Shown here one piece after another: positions 45,804 through 54,928 of a stretch of DNA of 64,000 bases. Position numbers and translations under genes: made by a program. The stretch comes from Streptomyces durmitorensis (GTDB lineage Bacteria > Actinomycetota > Actinomycetes > Streptomycetales > Streptomycetaceae): the NCBI RefSeq assembly GCF_023498005.1, contig NZ_CP097289.1:8618001-8682000 (forward strand), given 5' to 3'. The notes under the pieces are model-generated. The model had not been told where the DNA came from. It was given only the letters and a program-made list of their open reading frames with translations, and searched no databases. Each line of letters begins with the position of its first letter. Position 1 is the first letter of the stretch.

Positions 45804-46692
45804 CCTCCGCATGGCCGTGCGCCCCCGCGGGGCCGCGAAGCCCCGGTCGCCGATGGCGGCGCCCCGCTCGTTCCTGTGGTCACGGCGGATCTTCCTGACC
45901 CTGCTCACGGGGTTCGTGCTGCTTCCGGTGTTCGTGATGGTGTCCAGCTCGCTCAAGCCCCTGGAAGACGTGTCGGGCAAGTTCCGCTGGATGCCGAGCG
46001 GGCTCACCATCCGTCCGTACATCGACATCTGGAAGACCGTCCCGCTGGCGAAGTACTTCATGAACTCGCTGATCGTGGCGGGCGCGGCCACCGTCTGCTC
46101 GGTGGTGATCGCCGTCTTCGCGGCCTACGCGGTCAGCCGCTACCAGTTCCGCGGCAAGCGCGTCTTCACGGTGACGGTCCTGTCCACCCAGATGTTCCCC
46201 GGCATCCTGTTCCTGCTGCCGCTGTTCCTGATGTACGTCAACATCGGCAACGCCACCGGGATCGCCCTGTTCGGCTCGCGGGCCGGGCTCATCCTGACCT
46301 ATCTGACCTTCTCGCTGCCCTTCTCGATCTGGATGCTGATCGGGTACTTCGACTCGGTGCCGCGCGACCTGGACGAGGCGGCGCTCGTCGACGGCTGCGG
46401 GCCGATCGGTGCGCTCTTCCGGGTCGTCGTGCCGGCCGCGATCCCCGGCATCGTCGCGGTCGCCGTCTACGCGTTCATGACGGCCTGGGGAGAAGTGCTC
46501 TTCGCCTCCGTCATGACGAACGAGGGCACCCGCACCCTCGCCATCGGCCTGCAGGGCTACTCCACCCAGAACGACGTCTACTGGAACCAGATCATGGCCG
46601 CCTCGCTGGTCGTGAGCGTGCCGGTGGTCGCGGGCTTCCTCCTGCTCCAGCGCTATCTGGTCGCCGGCCTCACCGCCGGAGCCGTCAAGTGA
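45796..46692 (+). CDS. ABC sugar permease, MalG-like
   Basis: 298 residues, six membrane segments and the EAA motif [20 protein letters not shown] in the cytoplasmic loop. The start overlaps the end of the MalF-like gene by 8 bp. It pairs with MalF-like and the 43456 lipoprotein in import of an oligosaccharide. The C-terminal [14 protein letters not shown] is the conserved end of MalG permeases. Confidence 0.92.
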   Translation: MSSLRMAVRPRGAAKPRSPMAAPRSFLWSRRIFLTLLTGFVLLPVFVMVSSSLKPLEDVSGKFRWMPSGLTIRPYIDIWKTVPLAKYFMNSLIVAGAATVCSVVIAVFAAYAVSRYQFRGKRVFTVTVLSTQMFPGILFLLPLFLMYVNIGNATGIALFGSRAGLILTYLTFSLPFSIWMLIGYFDSVPRDLDEAALVDGCGPIGALFRVVVPAAIPGIVAVAVYAFMTAWGEVLFASVMTNEGTRTLAIGLQGYSTQNDVYWNQIMAASLVVSVPVVAGFLLLQRYLVAGLTAGAVK

Positions 46693-46748
46693 CCCACCCC
46701 CTGGCCACCACTGCCACCACTGCCGCCACCCCGTCTGAAAGGACGTCT

Positions 46749-48113
46749 GTGTCCGAGCTCATCGACCTTGCCGCACTCCCGCACGACTTCGCTTGGGGCA
46801 CGGCCACATCGGCGTACCAGATCGAAGGGGCCGTCGCCGAGGACGGCCGTTCCCCCTCGATCTGGGACACCTTCTCGCACACCCCCGGAAAGATCGACAA
46901 CGACGACCACGGTGACGTGGCCTGCGACCACTACCACCGCTGGCGCGAGGACATCGCGCTGATGAAGCAACTGGGCACCAACGCCTACCGGTTGTCCCTG
47001 GCCTGGCCGCGCATCGCGCCCGGCGGCGAAGGACCGCCGACCCCCAAGGGCCTGGATTTCTACGACCAGTTGATCGACGGGCTGCTCGAAGCGGGCATCA
47101 CGCCGTCGGTGACCCTCTACCACTGGGACCTGCCGCAGGTTCTCCAGGACCGCGGCGGCTGGCCCGAGCGGGAGACGGCCGAGCACTTCGCCGCGTACGC
47201 GTCCCTCGCCGCCGAGCGTTTCGGCGACCGCGTCACGCAGTGGGCCACCCTCAACGAACCCCTCTGCTCGGCGTGGATCGGCCACCTCGAAGGCCGGATG
47301 GCACCGGGTCTGACCGACCTGAACGCCGCCGTGCGCGCCTCGTACCACCTGCTGCTCGGGCACGGCCTCGCCACCCAGGCGATCCGCGCGGCGGCGCCCG
47401 GCGCGCAGATCGGCATCGTCAACAACCTCTCCACGGTCGAGCCCGCGAGCGACCGCCCCGAGGACGTCGCCGCCGCCCGCCGCGTGGACGGCCACACCAA
47501 CCGCTGGTGGCTCGACCCGGTCCACGGCCGCGGCTTCCCCGCCGACATGCTGGAGGTCTACGGGGTCGAACTCCCGGAGCGCGCGGGCGACTTGGCGACC
47601 ATCGCGCAGCCGCTCGACTGGCTGGGCCTGAACTACTACTTCCCGGCCGTCGTCTCCGACGACCCCGCGGGCCCCGCGCCCCACGCCCACCAGGTGCGCC
47701 GCGAGTCGGTGCCCCGCACCGGCATGGACTGGGAGATCGACGCGAGCGGCATCGAGACGCTCCTGCTGCGCCTCACGAACGAGTACGGGGCGCGCAAGCT
47801 GTACGTCACCGAGAACGGCTCGTCCTACCCCGACGTCGTACGCCCCGACGGAACGATCGACGACCCGGAGCGGACGGACTACCTGGTCCGCCATCTCGCC
47901 GCCTGCGCGAGCGCGGCCCGCAAGGGCGCGCCCCTGGCCGGGTACTACGCGTGGTCGCTGCTCGACAACTTCGAGTGGGCCTACGGCTACGACAAGCGGT
48001 TCGGCCTGGTCCACGTCGACTACGAGACGCAGCGCCGCACCGTCAAGGGCAGTGGTCTGCGCTACGCCGACATCATCCGCGGCCACCAGGGGCGGGTGAG
48101 CCGCGCCGCCTGA
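46749..48113 (+). CDS. GH1 beta-glucosidase
   Basis: 454 residues from GTG 46749 (AAAGGA 5 nt upstream). GH1 hallmarks: [15 protein letters not shown] near the N-terminus, acid/base Glu in TLNEP (about 175), nucleophile Glu in VTENGSS (about 357), and [20 protein letters not shown] near the C-terminus. There is no signal peptide, so it cleaves imported beta-glucosides to glucose in the cytoplasm. It is the last gene of the importer operon and is functionally analogous to BglC beside CebEFG, but with a ROK rather than LacI regulator. Confidence 0.94.
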   Translation: MSELIDLAALPHDFAWGTATSAYQIEGAVAEDGRSPSIWDTFSHTPGKIDNDDHGDVACDHYHRWREDIALMKQLGTNAYRLSLAWPRIAPGGEGPPTPKGLDFYDQLIDGLLEAGITPSVTLYHWDLPQVLQDRGGWPERETAEHFAAYASLAAERFGDRVTQWATLNEPLCSAWIGHLEGRMAPGLTDLNAAVRASYHLLLGHGLATQAIRAAAPGAQIGIVNNLSTVEPASDRPEDVAAARRVDGHTNRWWLDPVHGRGFPADMLEVYGVELPERAGDLATIAQPLDWLGLNYYFPAVVSDDPAGPAPHAHQVRRESVPRTGMDWEIDASGIETLLLRLTNEYGARKLYVTENGSSYPDVVRPDGTIDDPERTDYLVRHLAACASAARKGAPLAGYYAWSLLDNFEWAYGYDKRFGLVHVDYETQRRTVKGSGLRYADIIRGHQGRVSRAA

Positions 48114-48195
48114 CACGGTCCGCGCGCACCGCAGCGGCTCCCGGCTCTCCGCCGATCCGGGGGTCGCTGCGGCGTCCGTGCCCCGCCTTCCTCGG

Positions 48196-48648
48196 TCAGG
48201 TCGTATTCGGGGTGGTGTTGCGTCCCTCCTTCGCGGCCGCGCCGGTGCACACGAGGCCGAGCAGGAAGGTGAGGCCGCCGATGATGACGTTGGTGAGGAT
48301 GACGCCCATGTCAGGGCTCGTGCCGACGATCCACGGCGACACGATCATCCAGACGCCCATGGCGCACATGGCCCAGCTCAGGCTGTACATCCTGGCCGGT
48401 GCGACGGTGAATCCAAGACCCAGCAGGCCGATCGCGATGCCCATGATGAGGTTGTGCGTCGCGAGGACGGGCTGGCTTGCGGTGAAGTGGACCACCCACG
48501 GGGAGATGGCACAGAAGAGGCCCGTGAGGAACACGGGCCCGTCCACGAGTGCCACATCGCGTCCACCGAGTACGCGGGCATAGCGATCCCGCATTTCGGA
48601 TACGTCAGGGTGAGCGGCTATGTCTCCCCTGTGTGAGACGTCGGCCAT
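48196..48648 (-). CDS. SPW-repeat membrane protein
   Basis: 150 residues with four hydrophobic segments. Two SPW repeats are visible: AISPWVVHFTA and IVSPWIVGTSPD, each at the end of a helix, as in PF03779 proteins. The N-terminal 35 residues are charged and cytoplasmic. The function of SPW proteins is unknown. GAGGAG lies about 9 nt before ATG 48648. The gene converges on GH1. Confidence 0.9.
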   Translation of the reverse strand: MADVSHRGDIAAHPDVSEMRDRYARVLGGRDVALVDGPVFLTGLFCAISPWVVHFTASQPVLATHNLIMGIAIGLLGLGFTVAPARMYSLSWAMCAMGVWMIVSPWIVGTSPDMGVILTNVIIGGLTFLLGLVCTGAAAKEGRNTTPNTT

Positions 48649-48715
48649 GAGACTCGTCTCCTCTGGTTCGTGCAGGCCTGATCACGTAGCGCGGCGGGAT
48701 GTCGCGCATATCCAT

Positions 48716-48745
48716 TCTGCTCTTATTTTTTCTTTATGTGTAGTT
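48716..48745. promoter_or_regulatory. AT-rich island upstream of SPW gene
   Basis: The stretch around 48720-48742 (cttattttttctttatgtg) is far more AT-rich than the surroundings. It lies between the SPW start and the stop of the ABC exporter (48763), both on the minus strand. It may serve as the SPW promoter region or as the exporter's terminator tract. Confidence 0.4.
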
Positions 48746-48762
48746 GTGGAGCATTTCTGGGT

Positions 48763-50649
48763 CTATCGGTCCTTGGAGAGGGCGAGGAGTTCGGCGAACA
48801 GGCCGCCTCCGTGGGCAAGCTCCTCGTACGGCCCCTGCTCCGTGATCCGGCCGTGCCGCATGACGATGATCCGGTCCGCCACCTTGGTGTTCTCCAGCTG
48901 ATGCGTCACGACGACGGTGATCTGGTCCGCGGCGGTCGCCTTGAGCGCGTCGAGGACGTCGCGCTCGCCGCGGACGTCCATCTGCGAGGTCGGCTCGTCC
49001 AGGATCAGCAGGGGCGGGCGCCGGTAGAGCGCCCGGGAGCAGGCGAGTCGCTGCCACTGGCCGCCCGAGAGTTCGCAGCCGCCCCAGAGCTCGCGGGCCA
49101 GCAGGGTGTCCAGGCCGCCGGGCAGGGCCTCGATCGCGTCGCGCATGCCGACCGTGTCGAGGGCGTCCCACACCGGTCCGTCGTCGACCGTGCGGGGCTG
49201 GCCGAGCGTCACGTTCTCCCTGGCCCGCAGCGGCCACTGGGCGAAGTTCTGCGGGACCAGGCCGGTGCTGCCCCACACGGTGTCCGGATCCGCCGTGGCG
49301 AGATCGACCCCGTCCCAGGTCACCCGGCCCTTGTCGGCGAGGTAGATGCCGGTGATCAGGCGCGTGAGGGTGGACTTGCCCGAGCCGTTCTCGCCGACGA
49401 CGGCCACGATCTCGCCGCGGCGGAGGGTGAGGGAGACGTGGTCGACGGCCGGGGAGTCCTTGCCGGGGTACTGATACGACGCTTCGTCGACGCGGATCTC
49501 CGCCACCTGCGCCGGGGCCGTCAACTCGCCTCTCTTGGGGGCGAGTTCGTGGGCCAGGTCGAGGAACGACCGCATGTCGGCGAGGTAGAGGCCGGTGTGG
49601 AACATCGCCGCGCCGTGGATCACCAGTTGGGAGAGCGCGGCCAGCGACGTCTGCACGGCGACGACCGCCGTGGCCGCCGCGGCGAGATCCACCCGCCCCG
49701 TGACGGCGAGCCAGGCCAGCGTGGCCCAGGTGCCGACGAGGAAGACGCCGCCGAGGGCCGAACTGGCCAGGACGATGCGCAGCATCCGGGGCGCGGCCGT
49801 CAGGGTGCGCCGGTCGATGCGGGCGGACAGGGCCCGGTACCAGTGCAGCAGGTACCCGGTCATGCCGTTCGCGCGCACCTCGTCGCTGTACTTCGGGGTC
49901 GTCGACCACCACCGCATCATCTGGCGTACGTTGCGGTCGCCGACGTTCGCGTAATGCGTCTCGTAGGTGACGCGTGCCGAAAGGACCGCACCGGCCCCGG
50001 CGGGCACGACCGCGAGGACGAGCAGCGGGAACATCAGGGGATGCAGCACGGAGAGCACACCGCCCGCGGTGACCATGCGCACCAGGGCGGCCGTGAACCG
50101 CGTGGCGTCCTGCACCATCGTGCGGCTGCGGGTCACCCCCATCTCGGCCGCTTCCTGCCGGTCGGCGAACCCCGGCTCGGCGTACGCGACGGCCTCCGCC
50201 CGGCACACCGCTTCGACCAGGGCGGTGTCGGCGCCGGTCGTCAGGCGCGGGGTGATGCGTCCGTCGGCGTATGAACAGAGCGCCGTGGCGACGCGTGTGA
50301 CGGCCGCGGCGACGGCGATGACCACGAGCGCGGGGAGCGCCGCGCGCAGGCGGTCGGCGGCCGGACCGTTGCCGAGTACGGGCTGCATGGCGGTGGCGGT
50401 GAAGGCGAGCTGCACGGCCGAGCCGGCCCCGACGAGGAGCTGGCAGACCAGGAGCAGGAGCACGGCACGCCGGTCGGTCTCCCACGCCATCCGGGTCGTT
50501 CGGGCCAGGACCGAGGGCAGCCGCGAGCCCATCTGCCGGAAGGAGGCCTCGCCGAGCGGATTCTTGCCGGGATTCCCCTCGAACCTGAGCTCTGCCGGGG
50601 GCGGCGGCGGGGGTGACACAGGCGCCATGGGTTTCAGGGGCTCCGTCAC
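48763..50649 (-). CDS. ABC exporter (fused TM-ATPase), coupled to Nudix gene
   Basis: 628 residues from GTG 50649, which overlaps the Nudix stop (GTGA, 50646-50649). A Pro-rich N-tail (PVSPPPPPPAEL) precedes an ABC-exporter membrane domain (about 45-350). ATPase: Walker A GENGSGKSTLTR, Q-loop LVPQNFAQWP, signature LSGGQWQRLACSRALY (Trp in place of the usual Arg/Lys), Walker B LLILDEPTSQMD, H-loop VVTHQLEN. This form resembles exporters found beside peptide or lantibiotic genes, but no precursor is visible here. It is probably a homodimer; the substrate is unknown. Confidence 0.87.
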   Translation of the reverse strand: MTEPLKPMAPVSPPPPPPAELRFEGNPGKNPLGEASFRQMGSRLPSVLARTTRMAWETDRRAVLLLLVCQLLVGAGSAVQLAFTATAMQPVLGNGPAADRLRAALPALVVIAVAAAVTRVATALCSYADGRITPRLTTGADTALVEAVCRAEAVAYAEPGFADRQEAAEMGVTRSRTMVQDATRFTAALVRMVTAGGVLSVLHPLMFPLLVLAVVPAGAGAVLSARVTYETHYANVGDRNVRQMMRWWSTTPKYSDEVRANGMTGYLLHWYRALSARIDRRTLTAAPRMLRIVLASSALGGVFLVGTWATLAWLAVTGRVDLAAAATAVVAVQTSLAALSQLVIHGAAMFHTGLYLADMRSFLDLAHELAPKRGELTAPAQVAEIRVDEASYQYPGKDSPAVDHVSLTLRRGEIVAVVGENGSGKSTLTRLITGIYLADKGRVTWDGVDLATADPDTVWGSTGLVPQNFAQWPLRARENVTLGQPRTVDDGPVWDALDTVGMRDAIEALPGGLDTLLARELWGGCELSGGQWQRLACSRALYRRPPLLILDEPTSQMDVRGERDVLDALKATAADQITVVVTHQLENTKVADRIIVMRHGRITEQGPYEELAHGGGLFAELLALSKDR

Positions 50650-51089
50650 GCCGACCACCCCATCTCCGTGTAGGTGCGGCCCGCGGCGATACCGGTCAGG
50701 GCGACCGCGGTGTAGTCGACGAGGGGGGAAGGAAGGGCGGCGTAGGGCCACCACTCCAGGGCGGTGCAGCGGTCGGGTTCGCGGATCGCGGGGGTGCCGG
50801 AGTGGGCGAGTACGTGGAAGAGCAGTTGCATCCGCGCCCTGCCGTCGTCGCCGTCCCGGTGGTGGACGATGTGGACGAGCCGGAGGTCCTGCTCATGGAT
50901 GGTGACGCCGAGCTCCTCGTGCGCCTCGCGCACGGCGCATCCCGTGGCGGACTCCCGTTCGAGATGGCCGGCCGGAAGGTGCCAGGTGCCGGGGGCGTAG
51001 GCGGAGTCGGGAGAGCGCAGGCCGAGCAGGACCCTGCCCGCCCGCTCGAACACAAGGTGAACACCGACGATGTTGGCGTGCAGTTCCAA
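50646..51089 (-). CDS. Nudix hydrolase with TTG start
   Basis: 147 residues from TTG 51089, chosen because AGGGAG lies 5 nt upstream; the longer open frame to 51200 has no such site and its extra residues look non-coding. The Nudix box reads GHLERE then CAVREAHEELGV, so the first spacer is one residue shorter than GX5E. Glu residues for metal binding are intact. LPAGH and SPDSAYAPGTWH are typical of the Streptomyces family. It would hydrolyse a nucleoside diphosphate-X compound. The GTGA overlap couples it to the ABC exporter. Confidence 0.83.
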   Translation of the reverse strand: MELHANIVGVHLVFERAGRVLLGLRSPDSAYAPGTWHLPAGHLERESATGCAVREAHEELGVTIHEQDLRLVHIVHHRDGDDGRARMQLLFHVLAHSGTPAIREPDRCTALEWWPYAALPSPLVDYTAVALTGIAAGRTYTEMGWSA

Positions 51090-51389
51090 TGGGGCTCCCT
51101 GGCGGCATCGGTACGGACAGACGCTCGGAAAACCCCGCCGAGCAGTGATGCGTAACGGTGACGCGGGAGCGAAGACTCGCCCTAAAGTTCGATGACGCAC
51201 CCGGAGGGCCGCGCGGGTGGGCCGGAGAGCCGTGATCTTGCGTTCGATTCACTCTGCCGGATCGAACCACCCGATCCGGGGATTGCCGCTGCCGGGACTG
51301 GCCCGGTTCTCGTAAGGGCGAATCACCCCGACGCCCGTACGGGGGACCAGAACGCGCCGACCCCCGTTCCCGCCCGCTGGAATGGACAC
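51090..51389. promoter_or_regulatory. 300-bp divergent region between Nudix and OpuC-type permease genes
   Basis: I see no gene here. It contains an inverted repeat CCGGATCG (51257-51264) and CGATCCGG (51272-51279) with a 7-bp spacer, a good operator candidate. The in-frame extension of the permease to ATG 51192 has no ribosome-binding site. Confidence 0.5.
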
Positions 51390-52070
51390 GTGACCGCGCC
51401 CCCGGACGACTGCCTCGCGCGCAACGAGTGGATCTGCGGCGAGTATCTGAGCACGCGCCGCCAGATCATCGTCGACGCGGTCCTCCAGCATCTGGAGCTG
51501 ACCGCGGTCTCCGTCCTCATCGCGCTCGTCATCGCCGTCCCGCTGGCCGTCGTCGCCCGCCGCTGGGCCCTGGCGGCCGGTCCCGTCCTGGCGCTGACCA
51601 CGGTCCTCTACACGATCCCCTCGCTCGCGATGTTCTCGCTGCTGCTGCCCGTGTACGGCCTCTCCGCGTCCCTCGTGGTCGCGGGGCTCGTCCTGTACTC
51701 ACTGACGCTGCTCGTCCGCAACATCCTGGCCGGTCTTCGCGCCGTCCCCGAGGACACCCGGCAGGCCGCCCGCGGCATGGGCTACGGACCCATCCGGCTC
51801 CTGCTCACCGTCGAACTGCCGCTCGCGCTGCCCGCCGCGATGGCGGGCCTGCGCATCGCCACCGTCTCCGCGGTCTCCCTCGTCACGGTCGGCGCGATCG
51901 TCGGCTTCGGCGGGCTCGGCAACCTCATCTACGCGGGCATGAACACCTACTTCAAGGCGCAGGTCCTGACCGCGTCCGTGCTGTGTGTCGTCATCGCCGT
52001 ACTGGCCGATCTGCTGCTCCTGGGCGTGCAGCGGATCCTCACCCCGTGGACGAGGGCGGTCCGCTCATGA
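51390..52070 (+). CDS. OpuC-type ABC permease (glycine betaine/choline/related)
   Basis: 226 residues from GTG 51390. Five or six membrane helices with the permease motif RQAARGMGYGPIRLLLTVEL (EAA-loop) and TVGAIVGFGGLGNLI, typical of OpuBB/OpuCB. The N-terminal CLARNEWICGEYLSTRR is a soluble segment common in Streptomyces members. It forms a heteromeric channel with the next permease. Compatible solutes are the classic substrates; ergothioneine-type importers are a close alternative. The stop overlaps the next ATG (ATGA). Confidence 0.9.
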   Translation: MTAPPDDCLARNEWICGEYLSTRRQIIVDAVLQHLELTAVSVLIALVIAVPLAVVARRWALAAGPVLALTTVLYTIPSLAMFSLLLPVYGLSASLVVAGLVLYSLTLLVRNILAGLRAVPEDTRQAARGMGYGPIRLLLTVELPLALPAAMAGLRIATVSAVSLVTVGAIVGFGGLGNLIYAGMNTYFKAQVLTASVLCVVIAVLADLLLLGVQRILTPWTRAVRS

Positions 52071-52747
52071 ACACCATCAGCGAGGCCTGGCAGTGGCTCA
52101 CCGACTCGGCGCACTGGGCGGGCGACGACGGCATCTGGCACCGGCTCACCCAGCACCTCGTCCTCACCGTGGTGTGCCTGATCCTGAGCTGCCTGATCGC
52201 GCTGCCGGTCGCGCTCGTCCTCGGCCACCTCGGCAAGGGCGGGGCCCTGGCGGTCAACATCTCCAACGTCGGCCGCGCGGTCCCCACCTTCGCGGTCCTC
52301 GTCCTGCTGCTCCTCACCCCGATCGGGAACTGGGGCGAGGGCCCCACCGTCGTCGCCCTCGTCCTGTTCGCCGTGCCGCCGCTGCTCACCAACGCGTACG
52401 TCGGCATGCGCGGCGTCGACCGCAGCGTCGTACAGGCCGCGCGCGGCATGGGGATGACGGGACGGCAGATGCTGTGGCGGGTCGAACTGCCGCTCGCGAT
52501 GCCGCTGGTGCTCAGCGGGGTGCGGATCGCCGCCGTGCAGCTCGTGGCCACCGCCACGATCGCGGCGCTCGCCGGCGGCGGGGGACTCGGCCGGATCATC
52601 ACGGCGGGCTTCAACCTCGCAAGCACCCCGCAGGTCGTGGCGGGCGCCGTCCTTGTCGCCGTGTTCGCGCTGATCGTCGAGGGGCTCTTCGAGATCGGCG
52701 AACGACTGGCCCCCGGGTGGGCGCGGGGGAGAGGGCGGACCGGATGA
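52067..52747 (+). CDS. OpuC-type ABC permease, second subunit
   Basis: 226 residues. Six membrane segments, with VVQAARGMGMTGRQMLWRVE as the ATPase-contact loop and AALAGGGGLGRIITAGF near the C-terminus. It starts inside the stop of the first permease and its own stop overlaps the binding-protein ATG at 52744, giving a tightly coupled three-gene unit. It pairs with the 51390 protein in the importer. Confidence 0.9.
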   Translation: MNTISEAWQWLTDSAHWAGDDGIWHRLTQHLVLTVVCLILSCLIALPVALVLGHLGKGGALAVNISNVGRAVPTFAVLVLLLLTPIGNWGEGPTVVALVLFAVPPLLTNAYVGMRGVDRSVVQAARGMGMTGRQMLWRVELPLAMPLVLSGVRIAAVQLVATATIAALAGGGGLGRIITAGFNLASTPQVVAGAVLVAVFALIVEGLFEIGERLAPGWARGRGRTG

Positions 52748-53688
52748 AGCGACGTACGGAAGCGGGTGCGACGGTGGCCTTCGCGCTGATCCTCTCCGGC
52801 TGCGCGTCGGGGCCGTCCCTGGAGACCCAGGGCGAAGTCACGGCGCCGCCCGGCGACAGCCATCACCTGGTCGTCGGCTCGGCGGGCTTCACCGAGAGCG
52901 ATCTGCTCGCGCAGATGTACTCCCTGCTCCTGACGAAGGCCGGATACGGCGCCGAGATCCTCTCCGTGGCCAACCGCGAGCTGTACGAACCCGCCCTGGA
53001 GTCCGGGCAGATCGACGTCGTCCCCGAGTACGCGGCGACGTTCGCCGACTGGCTCAACGCCAAGAAGAACGGCGCGGACGCCAAGCCGGTCGGCTCGCCC
53101 GACCTCGACGCCACCATGAAGGCCCTGCGCGCCCTCGCCGCCCCGCGTGGCCTCACCGTCCTCGACCCCGGCAAGGCCGTCGATCAGAACGCGTTCGCCG
53201 TCACCGCGTCCTTCGCCGAGCAGCACCGCCTGAAGACGCTGAGCGACCTCGGCAAGTCCGGCCTGAAGGTACGCCTCGCCGCGGGCGACGAATGCGTGCA
53301 ACGCCCCTACTGCGAACCCGGCCTGAAGAAGGTCTACGGCATCGACATCACCTCCGTCGACCCCAAGGGCGTGGGCACGACCCAGGCCAAGAAGGCCGTA
53401 CAGAGCGGGCAGGACCAGATGGTCCTGACCACATCGACGGACGCCACGCTCGACGACTTCGGCCTCGTCCTGTTGAAGGACGACAAGAAGCTCCAGAACG
53501 CCGACTACATCGTCCCGGTCGTCAACCGCTCACGCGCGGGCAGCGAAGGCGTCGCGAACGCACTCGGCCGCCTCAACTCCGTGCTGACGACGGCGGACCT
53601 GGCGTCCATGAACGAACAGGTGGACAGCTGGCGACGGCTGCCGCAGGACGTCGCGCGGACCTACCTGGAGGAGAAGGGGCTGCTGTGA
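52744..53688 (+). CDS. OpuAC/OsmF-type substrate-binding lipoprotein
   Basis: 314 residues. The signal peptide ends at the lipobox LSGC. The mature part follows the OpuAC fold: VVGSAGFTESDLLAQMYSLL, then GQIDVVPEYAATFADWL, GDECVQRPYCEPGLKKVYG and VPVVNRSRAG. It delivers quaternary amines or a related zwitterion to the two permeases. Two Cys near residue 180 (CVQRPYC) may form a disulfide. It is the last gene of the three-gene unit; the ATPase lies on the opposite strand just downstream. Confidence 0.9.
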   Translation: MKRRTEAGATVAFALILSGCASGPSLETQGEVTAPPGDSHHLVVGSAGFTESDLLAQMYSLLLTKAGYGAEILSVANRELYEPALESGQIDVVPEYAATFADWLNAKKNGADAKPVGSPDLDATMKALRALAAPRGLTVLDPGKAVDQNAFAVTASFAEQHRLKTLSDLGKSGLKVRLAAGDECVQRPYCEPGLKKVYGIDITSVDPKGVGTTQAKKAVQSGQDQMVLTTSTDATLDDFGLVLLKDDKKLQNADYIVPVVNRSRAGSEGVANALGRLNSVLTTADLASMNEQVDSWRRLPQDVARTYLEEKGLL

Positions 53689-53695
53689 CGTCCGT

Positions 53696-53719
53696 TGTAC
53701 GGGTGTACGGGTGTACGGG
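53696..53719. repeat. TGTACGGG repeated three times
   Basis: Three head-to-tail copies of the octamer TGTACGGG at 53696-53703, 53704-53711 and 53712-53719, in the 54-bp gap between the convergent binding-protein and ATPase genes. Confidence 0.75.
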
Positions 53720-53742
53720 GCCCGGCATCGGCCCGCACGGGC

Positions 53743-54906
53743 TCAGGCGTCGGCGACCGAGTCGAACTCCACCTGGTCCCGTGGCACGCCCTGCGCGTCC
53801 GCGTCCACCGAGCGGCGCAGCGCCTCGTGCAGCTTCGCCGGGGTCAGGACGCCCAGGAAGCGCGCCCCGTCCAGGACCGCGACCCAGCCCGCGTCGTGCT
53901 GGAGCATCACGCCGAACGCCTGCTTGAGCGGGGCGCCGACCGGGACCCACGCCTTCATGCGATGGGCCAGATCGCCGACTCTGCCGCCCTCGCCTGCCAG
54001 GGCCACCTCGTCGATGCCGACCCAGCCGTGCAGGTCCCCGTCCGTGTCCAGGACGACGGCCCAGCGGGCGCCTTGTTCGCGCAGCCGGGCGGCGGCGTGC
54101 GCGGCGGGCTCGTCGAGGCGGACCACTGATGGCTGTTCCAGGTCGTCCGCCTGGATGTCGGTGACCGAGAGACGCTTCAGGCCCCGGTCCGCGCCCACGA
54201 ACGCGGCGACGTACGGCGTCGCCGGCGTGCCGAGCACCGCCCCCGGCGTGTCGTACTGCTCGATGCGCCCCTGCCCGTACACCGCGATCCGGTCACCGAG
54301 CCTGACCGCCTCCTCGATGTCGTGCGTGACCAGGAGAACCGTCTTGCGGACCGTCGCCTGCATCCGCAGGAACTCGTCCTGCAACTGCTCGCGCACCACC
54401 GGGTCGACCGCACCGAACGGCTCATCCATGAGGAGTACGGGCGGATCGGCTGCCAGGGCACGCGCCACACCGACACGCTGGCGCTGGCCGCCGGACAGCT
54501 GCTCGGGGTAGCGGGAGCCGTACGTCTTCGGATCGAGGCCCACCAGGTCGAGCAGCTCGGCCGCCCGCGCCCGCGCCTTCGCCTTCTTCCAGCCCACCAG
54601 TGCGGGGACGGTCGCCGTGTTGTCGAGGATCGTCCGGTGCGGGAAGAGCCCCACCTGCTGGATGACATAGCCGATACGGCGGCGCAGGCGGACCGGGTCG
54701 ACGTCCGCGATGTTCTCGTCGTTCACGAAGATGCGGCCCGCGGTCGGCTCGATGAGGCGGTTCACCATCATCATCGTGGTCGTCTTGCCGCACCCGGAAG
54801 GGCCGACGAGCGTGACCAGTTCACCCTGGCCGACCTCGAAGGACAGCTCGTCCACGGCCATCGTGCCGTCCGGGTAGCGCTTGCTCACCTGCTCGAACCG
54901 GATCAT
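53743..54906 (-). CDS. OpuC-type ABC ATPase with CBS domains
   Basis: 387 residues. Walker A GPSGCGKTTT (about 35), Q-loop YVIQQVGLFPHRT, signature LSGGQRQRVGVARAL, Walker B VLLMDEPFGAVDP and H-loop VTHDIEEA. The C-terminal 130 residues form a CBS pair, osmosensory in OpuA/OpuC ATPases. It is the natural partner of the permeases at 51390-52747, yet it is transcribed convergently instead of within their operon. So regulation of the ATPase is separate. Confidence 0.9.
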   Translation of the reverse strand: MIRFEQVSKRYPDGTMAVDELSFEVGQGELVTLVGPSGCGKTTTMMMVNRLIEPTAGRIFVNDENIADVDPVRLRRRIGYVIQQVGLFPHRTILDNTATVPALVGWKKAKARARAAELLDLVGLDPKTYGSRYPEQLSGGQRQRVGVARALAADPPVLLMDEPFGAVDPVVREQLQDEFLRMQATVRKTVLLVTHDIEEAVRLGDRIAVYGQGRIEQYDTPGAVLGTPATPYVAAFVGADRGLKRLSVTDIQADDLEQPSVVRLDEPAAHAAARLREQGARWAVVLDTDGDLHGWVGIDEVALAGEGGRVGDLAHRMKAWVPVGAPLKQAFGVMLQHDAGWVAVLDGARFLGVLTPAKLHEALRRSVDADAQGVPRDQVEFDSVADA

Positions 54907-54928
54907 GCACTCACGCTAACCGCGGCCT

